Assembly (NCBI GenBank): GCA_016801885.1
Contig: CM028892.1
Coordinates: 4,906,114 to 4,970,113, forward strand
Origin: Toxotes chatareus
Lineage: Eukaryota > Chordata > Actinopteri > Toxotidae
DNA: 64,000 nt
Direction of reading: 5' to 3'
Shown here: piece after piece, positions 59,350 through 64,000 of the stretch
Numbering within the stretch: the stretch's first letter is position 1
How the letters are laid out: every line of letters starts with the position of its first letter
Notes under the pieces: model-generated
What the model was told of the DNA's origin: nothing
The model's input: only the letters and a program-made list of their open reading frames with translations
The model's database searches: none
Position numbers and translations under genes: made by a program

Positions 59350-59488
59350 CCCGGGCCTGTGATGTCATGTATGCTAATAAGGTGGATCGGATGACACGTT
59401 GGAACATCTTTAACTTTCTTAGGGCAAACGGAAAGGAGAGCCGTGCGGCCGCGGAGCAGTGGGAGTAGACCTTTAGAAGGGGACAGGG

Positions 59489-59498
59489 CTATTTTTAG
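59489..59498. promoter_or_regulatory. MEF2 consensus site upstream of myl1
   Basis: CTATTTTTAG matches YTA(A/T)4TAR exactly, about 150 nt upstream of the TATA-like box. E-box CAGATG (59598-59603) and CAGTTG (59611-59616) lie just beyond. The combination fits a skeletal muscle promoter. Confidence 0.6.
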
Positions 59499-60999
59499 AA
59501 ACGCAAAGAACTGTGTCAAGACTCTGATTTTAAACTGTTTTAAAATCATTTATATCAAGAAATGTTTTCACTGACTTAACACTAGAAATTTCTCTTTCAG
59601 ATGACACATACAGTTGATCTGCATTGGTGAAAATGTTGAAAACTCAGCTACCTGGATTTGTCCCACTTCAGAAGGGCTCCAGGCCCAGAGAGCTCATTTA
59701 CATGGAGGTATTTTTAAACAGGGAGACTGTTCCTCCTCTTATGGTTAAATAGCAGCAGAGCAAAAACCATTCGAAAAGTTGAATCCATTCAGACAAGTTC
59801 TGAACTGAACTTTACTTCTGTTTCATAATAATACTTCAAAAAACAGCATCAAAGAAAGCACCAGAAAAAAGACAGAACTATAAGTGGGGCCTGAGTTGGC
59901 ACTGTTTTGTCAAAGCAATAATACCAACTGGAGAATAAAGTATTAAAATCTAGTTGTTCGTAGTTTCAAAGATGATTATGTACATCTGTCAAACACGTTT
60001 AAGACTTGAATGACCCAGTTGTTCCCACACTGGCTGTTACGTAATCTACTTTGTTGTTTCCCAATATTTCTTATGACTGGAAATAATATACTGTTTTGCA
60101 TGTGAACTGGTTTAAATTTAAGCATGCTTAAAACTTTACAGTTTTCAACTACTGCTATAAAATGTGTAATATACCCGTTAATCTGTGCATAGATTCCCAT
60201 GAATTTTTATTGCATTGAAATTACAGTGTTGTAGTTTGCATCCTAAATATCTATTTCTGTAGTTCCCACACAGAGCTGATGGTCACTGCATATTCAGTAT
60301 GTTAATATTTCAGAATATATATTTTTTTACTGATAAGATTATTCAAATATAGACTCTAATGAATGAATTAATAGAATCATAATAATATTCAGGCTGTTAC
60401 TGTTACTCTCCCATTAATAAAAACAATAATTACTGATTTTGAAAGTCCCTGCATGTTTTTGCTCAAGGACATTTATGCACTTTCTGCCACAGTCCGTTAA
60501 AAATAGCTTTGTCTTTGACCCAGGTGAGCTAGCTTTACCTATCAGCTGGGATAAACTGTTCTTCATATGACTATGAAGGTGATTATAAGGTCACGAACAC
60601 TGACAAACATTTGATACAGAGTAAGTGCACTGTATTCTGTGTACTGTACAGTGAAATGTCCAGTGTCTCTGATGGACCAAACACCTTTGGCTGATTGAAG
60701 ATCACCTGTCAATATGCCAGACATGCAAAAATTCAGATTTTCAAAACAACAGAAAGACACATTTTCTTGGAAGATTATGAGCATACACACATACAAAGAG
60801 ACAATGTGCACAGGATCAGATAATTCACTAATAGTGTGAATAGCAGGTGTGTTAATGCTGCCGCACTGCAGTATGTCCAACTTTTCATCAGCCTTGAAAT
60901 ACAGAACGGTCAGCTGCTGAACGTCAGAAGAGCTGGAGGACATATGTAGGAGTAAGTGAACCAGAGTGAGAGACATGTCTGGCAGACCACACCCCTGCA

Positions 61000-61200
61000 C
61001 AGATGAACACTATTTTTACTCCCGCTCCTGTTGGAGGTGTTTGGTTTCTCCTACGCTGGGCTGGCTCTGTAGAGGTGGGGGTGCAGAAAATGAACGCTCC
61101 TGCTCCTCAAGACTCACTGGTACTGTAACATTCCCCCACCCTCCCCTCCTCTTTAGACCCCAGCTGGCCTCAGGTCATGGGCAGGGGGCTTAAAAAAGAG
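61000..61200. promoter_or_regulatory. candidate muscle control region between myl1 and lancl1
   Basis: E-box CAGATG (61000-61005), a near-MEF2 word CTATTTTTAC (61010-61019), M-CAT core CATTCC (61129-61134), E-box CAGCTG (61161-61166) and a TATA-like CTTAAAAAAG (near 61189) within 200 bp, about 1.7 kb upstream of the myl1 start. No downstream open frame on the plus strand is recognised. Confidence 0.35.
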
Positions 61201-61779
61201 CAGTGGCATTGTGTCGCTGCTTCGTTTTCAGGGTGTTATATGAGCCTTATTTGGAATAGAGACCGGACCAGTTGAGCCAAGTGTCCCATAGAGGAAGGGA
61301 CAGAAAATTCTGGACATTTATGAGTGCTGTATGTAGCTTCATTTGCCCACTAAATGCCTTAAAGCTGAGTGTTTACAAAGAGAGAGAGATGTCAAATGGA
61401 TACATGTCCTGAGTACTTGTGTTATCACAAGGTTTTCAAGGACAGCTCTTTAAATAATTGCATCACAGCAGATCACACCATGGACATTTTTAAACTGTAT
61501 ATATATATATATGCCATATACATATCTCCCCTTATTATAGAATATGCAGCTTGTTTAGCATAAAATTTGACTCTCAAAAGAGCTACTCATGAAGTAATGT
61601 TCCAAGGTGAGTGTCATTTACTACCTATGAATGTGCTTCATTTGCCCGGTGGAGGTCAGGTGTCAGATGTAGACGTTGCCGGCTCTCTGCTGCCCCTTTG
61701 TGGCTTCTCTTTGCATGTGCATAATTACAACAGGGTACTGAAAATCACCACAGAGCAACAGCTGTAAAAAGACACATGG

Positions 61780-61785
61780 TTTATT
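61780..61785 (-). terminator. lancl1: lancl1 polyadenylation signal AATAAA
   Basis: tttatt on the plus strand, about 650 nt below the lancl1 stop; first canonical signal found downstream. Confidence 0.6.
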
Positions 61786-62434
61786 GCCCAGACAGTGCAA
61801 AGGACAGGCAACAGCTTACACTCAGTGCTGCGGGGTTAAGCCTTTAACACATGGCACAGCTGTATTATATTTAGTGCATTGTAACTAACTTTGCTGTTGA
61901 TGTCTCTCTGAAAAAGAAAATAAACTAACTCAAGCATCAATCTCCTTTTAAACAAAACTTGCTAAATACCGGATATATACAGTTTTTAGAATAAACAAAA
62001 CAGATTATTTTTCCCAAAATCTAAATTTAAACTGAAAATTATTTCCTGGCCTGAAACCCTAAAGCAAGTCACGATATGAGAAACAGCAAGAGATCATAAA
62101 CCAGGAATTATATTTATACACAAAAAAAATAGAAACAAAAAACAGCTAGAGAAGCTCTTACCTTTCACATATCTCTCAGATAATTACCAGTCGAGATGTG
62201 AGTTTAGGATTAATCTTGTTAAGTTCACAGCGGAGAAGAGCAGGAAAAACACGGCACTAATGTTTGAAGCAGGAGTCAAAGTCAGCCATCGAGTTTCTGT
62301 GTGACTTGTCAAGTCCCCGAATATTATATTTTGGAGATGAATGCGGTGTTTCCATGCACGAGTGCGACAGACAGCAGAGGTGTGGGTCTTTTTCTTGTCA
62401 TATTTTCTTTTGCGGTGTGGGTGGGAGACAACTC

Positions 62435-62981
62435 TTACACCTCAAAGGCCGGGAACCTCGCTTTCATTGGCTGCAGAAGGTCGGCCAGGAAATAGATAGT
62501 GCCTGCCATGCCTGCTGACAATAAGTGACACAGTGAGTTTACAGCTAGTCGCCACAATACCAGACACAAACATACAGTGAAATACAGAAAACACTGCACA
62601 AAGTTCATTTTTTAATGCTGTCTGAAGTATTGGATCAGTAGTTTTGATGCTCTCTTCTATGAAAGTGTTTTCTAATACCAACGCTCCTAAACATACACAT
62701 TATTTAACAGTATTTTTACTTTTTCTAAATATATACTTAATTATTTTAAAGGGTAAACTCTTATTGATTGCAGGGCACATAAACTAATGAAGAAACGACT
62801 GGTCCAACTATAGCTAGTCAGCTCTATTCTGGGATATTTCTTTTTTACGAGCCCAGCATTATGAAGATAAGTTATTTTTGGCAAGTAGGACACATCGTCA
62901 CACATTACCTTCAAAAAGTGAGAAGGGAGTGTCTGGTGTTCGGCATCCGTGTTTACCGTAGTTCATGCACCAGTCTGCAAA
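62435..62981 (-). CDS. lancl1: lancl1: LanC-like protein 1, last two coding exons (partial gene)
   Basis: LANCL1 is a glutathione-binding LanC-family protein of the cytosol and membrane periphery. Two exons are visible: 62981-62909 (73 nt, acceptor TCTACAG, donor GTAATG) encoding FADWCMNYGKHGCRTPDTPF and SLFEG, and 62511-62435 encoding MAGTIYFLADLLQPMKARFP, then AFEV and TAA at 62435-62437. Human LANCL1 ends GEHGCRTPDTPFSLFEGMAG through ARFPAFEL. The zinc ligands Cys and Cys-His lie in earlier exons outside the window. The last exon's acceptor is CAGCAG, so a three-base alternative exists. Confidence 0.94.
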
Positions 62982-64000
62982 CTGTAGAGACAGACAGAGC
63001 GAGAGGGGCATAGTAACATTCCCATTGTAACACAACAGTGCACTCTGGCTGACCCGTCTCAGGAGAATAGCAAGCAATGTCAACAACTGCTGCTAACTGT
63101 GCTCCTCTCAGCGAAATCCTAGCATCTGTCGAGGTATCACATTATGACCACAATGTCACTCTGTTGCTCTGGGAGAATGTAACGGAGCTTAGGCAAGACA
63201 TCTGAAGAGTCTATTTCCATCCTCTATGAATAGATTCATATTAATGAAAGTACACGTGGGACTCGCGCCACCTGGAGTGCATCCAAAGACAGCTCGTTAC
63301 CGCCTCGCTCAGTCCGCTTTGACGCCGACTCGCACCGACAGCTACCAACCTATTGTCAGTAAACATAAAAGGCCCTGCCTCTCACATGGCCACCGTTTCT
63401 GGAACAATTTTCAATTTGAAGGCTGGCGAGCGGCCAAACTGTGCTATGACTTGTTGTGCTTTGAACTAAGTTTGATGCGACTTTCACATCTTACATCAAA
63501 GTCGGAGAAAAGGCAAAGACAGACATAATATAAAGCACTAAAATAAAGGAATAATGAAATGACATCTTCTGTTTGGTCTCTAAGTTTACACTTATAAACT
63601 TAGAGCAACACAGTGGATGGACTGTGCCTATCTACTTTTAAATTACTTGTTTAAAGTTTAAACTTCTAAAATTCTACTTTTTCCACTGATTTCCTTATTT
63701 AAAGTTTTAATCTGGAGGCTTTCTGTGGTTTATCTGCTTTTACATCCTTGCTGCTAAAATGTTTTTGTTTAGGGGAACGCTGAACTCACACAGATAAATA
63801 ACGTAAAGATATTAATTTCTGCCTCTCTGTCACCTCCAGTTTGACTCAGTGTCAAACCACTGGGGCGTGAATCAAGAATTTAGACACTAATAAAGATGGA
63901 TGCACTGTTGGAGCCCCACAATTAATTTTTGCAGTTGTTTGATCACTCAAACGGTCCCTACACTGTGTGAACGATGTATACAGATTATATTACAAAGCCT
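62982..64000 (-). other. lancl1 intron
   Basis: No further lancl1 exon recognised up to the window edge. A GC-richer plus-strand stretch at 63226-63528 is open but unmatched. Confidence 0.5.

Larger units (their letters stand above)
59350..61764. other. intergenic region between myl1 and lancl1
   Basis: Holds the myl1 promoter and the motif cluster at 61.0-61.2 kb. I searched for an Ala/Pro/Lys-rich MLC1-type first exon and found none. Confidence 0.5.

Noticed and set aside
63226..63528. Plus-strand open frame of 100 codons in the lancl1 intron
   Set aside because: No recognisable domain; antisense to a known gene. Its higher GC suggests an insertion remnant, but nothing identifies it.
1..64000. 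CRISPR arrays, bacterial operons, tRNA or rRNA genes
   Set aside because: None seen; the repeats present are microsatellites and dispersed eukaryotic elements.

Overview
This is a vertebrate, teleost-type nuclear genomic window. It has long introns rich in CA/GT microsatellites, GT-AG splicing throughout, and dispersed diverged copies of an AT-rich repeat that I associate from memory with percomorph fishes. Species is not determinable from sequence alone. No bacterial, phage or CRISPR content is present.

Four protein-coding genes are recognisable, all transcribed from the minus strand. Right to left (5' to 3' for the genes) they are: (1) the last two coding exons of lancl1 (62435-62981, gene continues beyond the right edge); (2) a complete fast skeletal myosin essential light chain gene of MLC3 type, the myl1 counterpart (CDS 56283-59246, 6 coding exons, 150 aa); (3) a complete acadl, long-chain acyl-CoA dehydrogenase (CDS 51307-54515, 11 exons, 442 aa); (4) the microtubule-associated protein gene map2 (CDS 287-16361, 17 coding exons, 1626 aa if every exon is used), with candidate non-coding 5' exons at 22888-22950, 30313-30346 and a first exon ending at 49358. 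The 3' UTR of map2 runs off the left edge.

Exon boundaries were placed by matching protein similarity to GT/AG sites (minus strand) and checking reading phase. For map2, acadl and the myosin light chain the summed exon lengths are exact multiples of three and end in a stop codon, which supports the models strongly. The map2 model shows five consecutive tau/MAP2-type tubulin-binding repeats because there are two 93-nt repeat exons. It also shows a 21-nt in-frame microexon, a 186-nt symmetric exon, and one very large (2772-nt) projection-domain exon whose removal keeps frame (a MAP2c-like form).

The genes do not form a functional pathway: map2 is a neuronal cytoskeletal gene, acadl acts in mitochondrial beta-oxidation, the light chain belongs to fast muscle sarcomeres, and lancl1 encodes a LanC-like protein. 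The run lancl1-myl1-acadl matches the conserved vertebrate 2q34-type neighbourhood. I found no previously unknown multi-gene system. The most interesting items are the five-repeat MAP2 architecture, the microexon, the MLC3 first exon whose only coding content is ATG, the apparent lack of an MLC1 first exon, and a motif cluster at 61.0-61.2 kb resembling a muscle control region.
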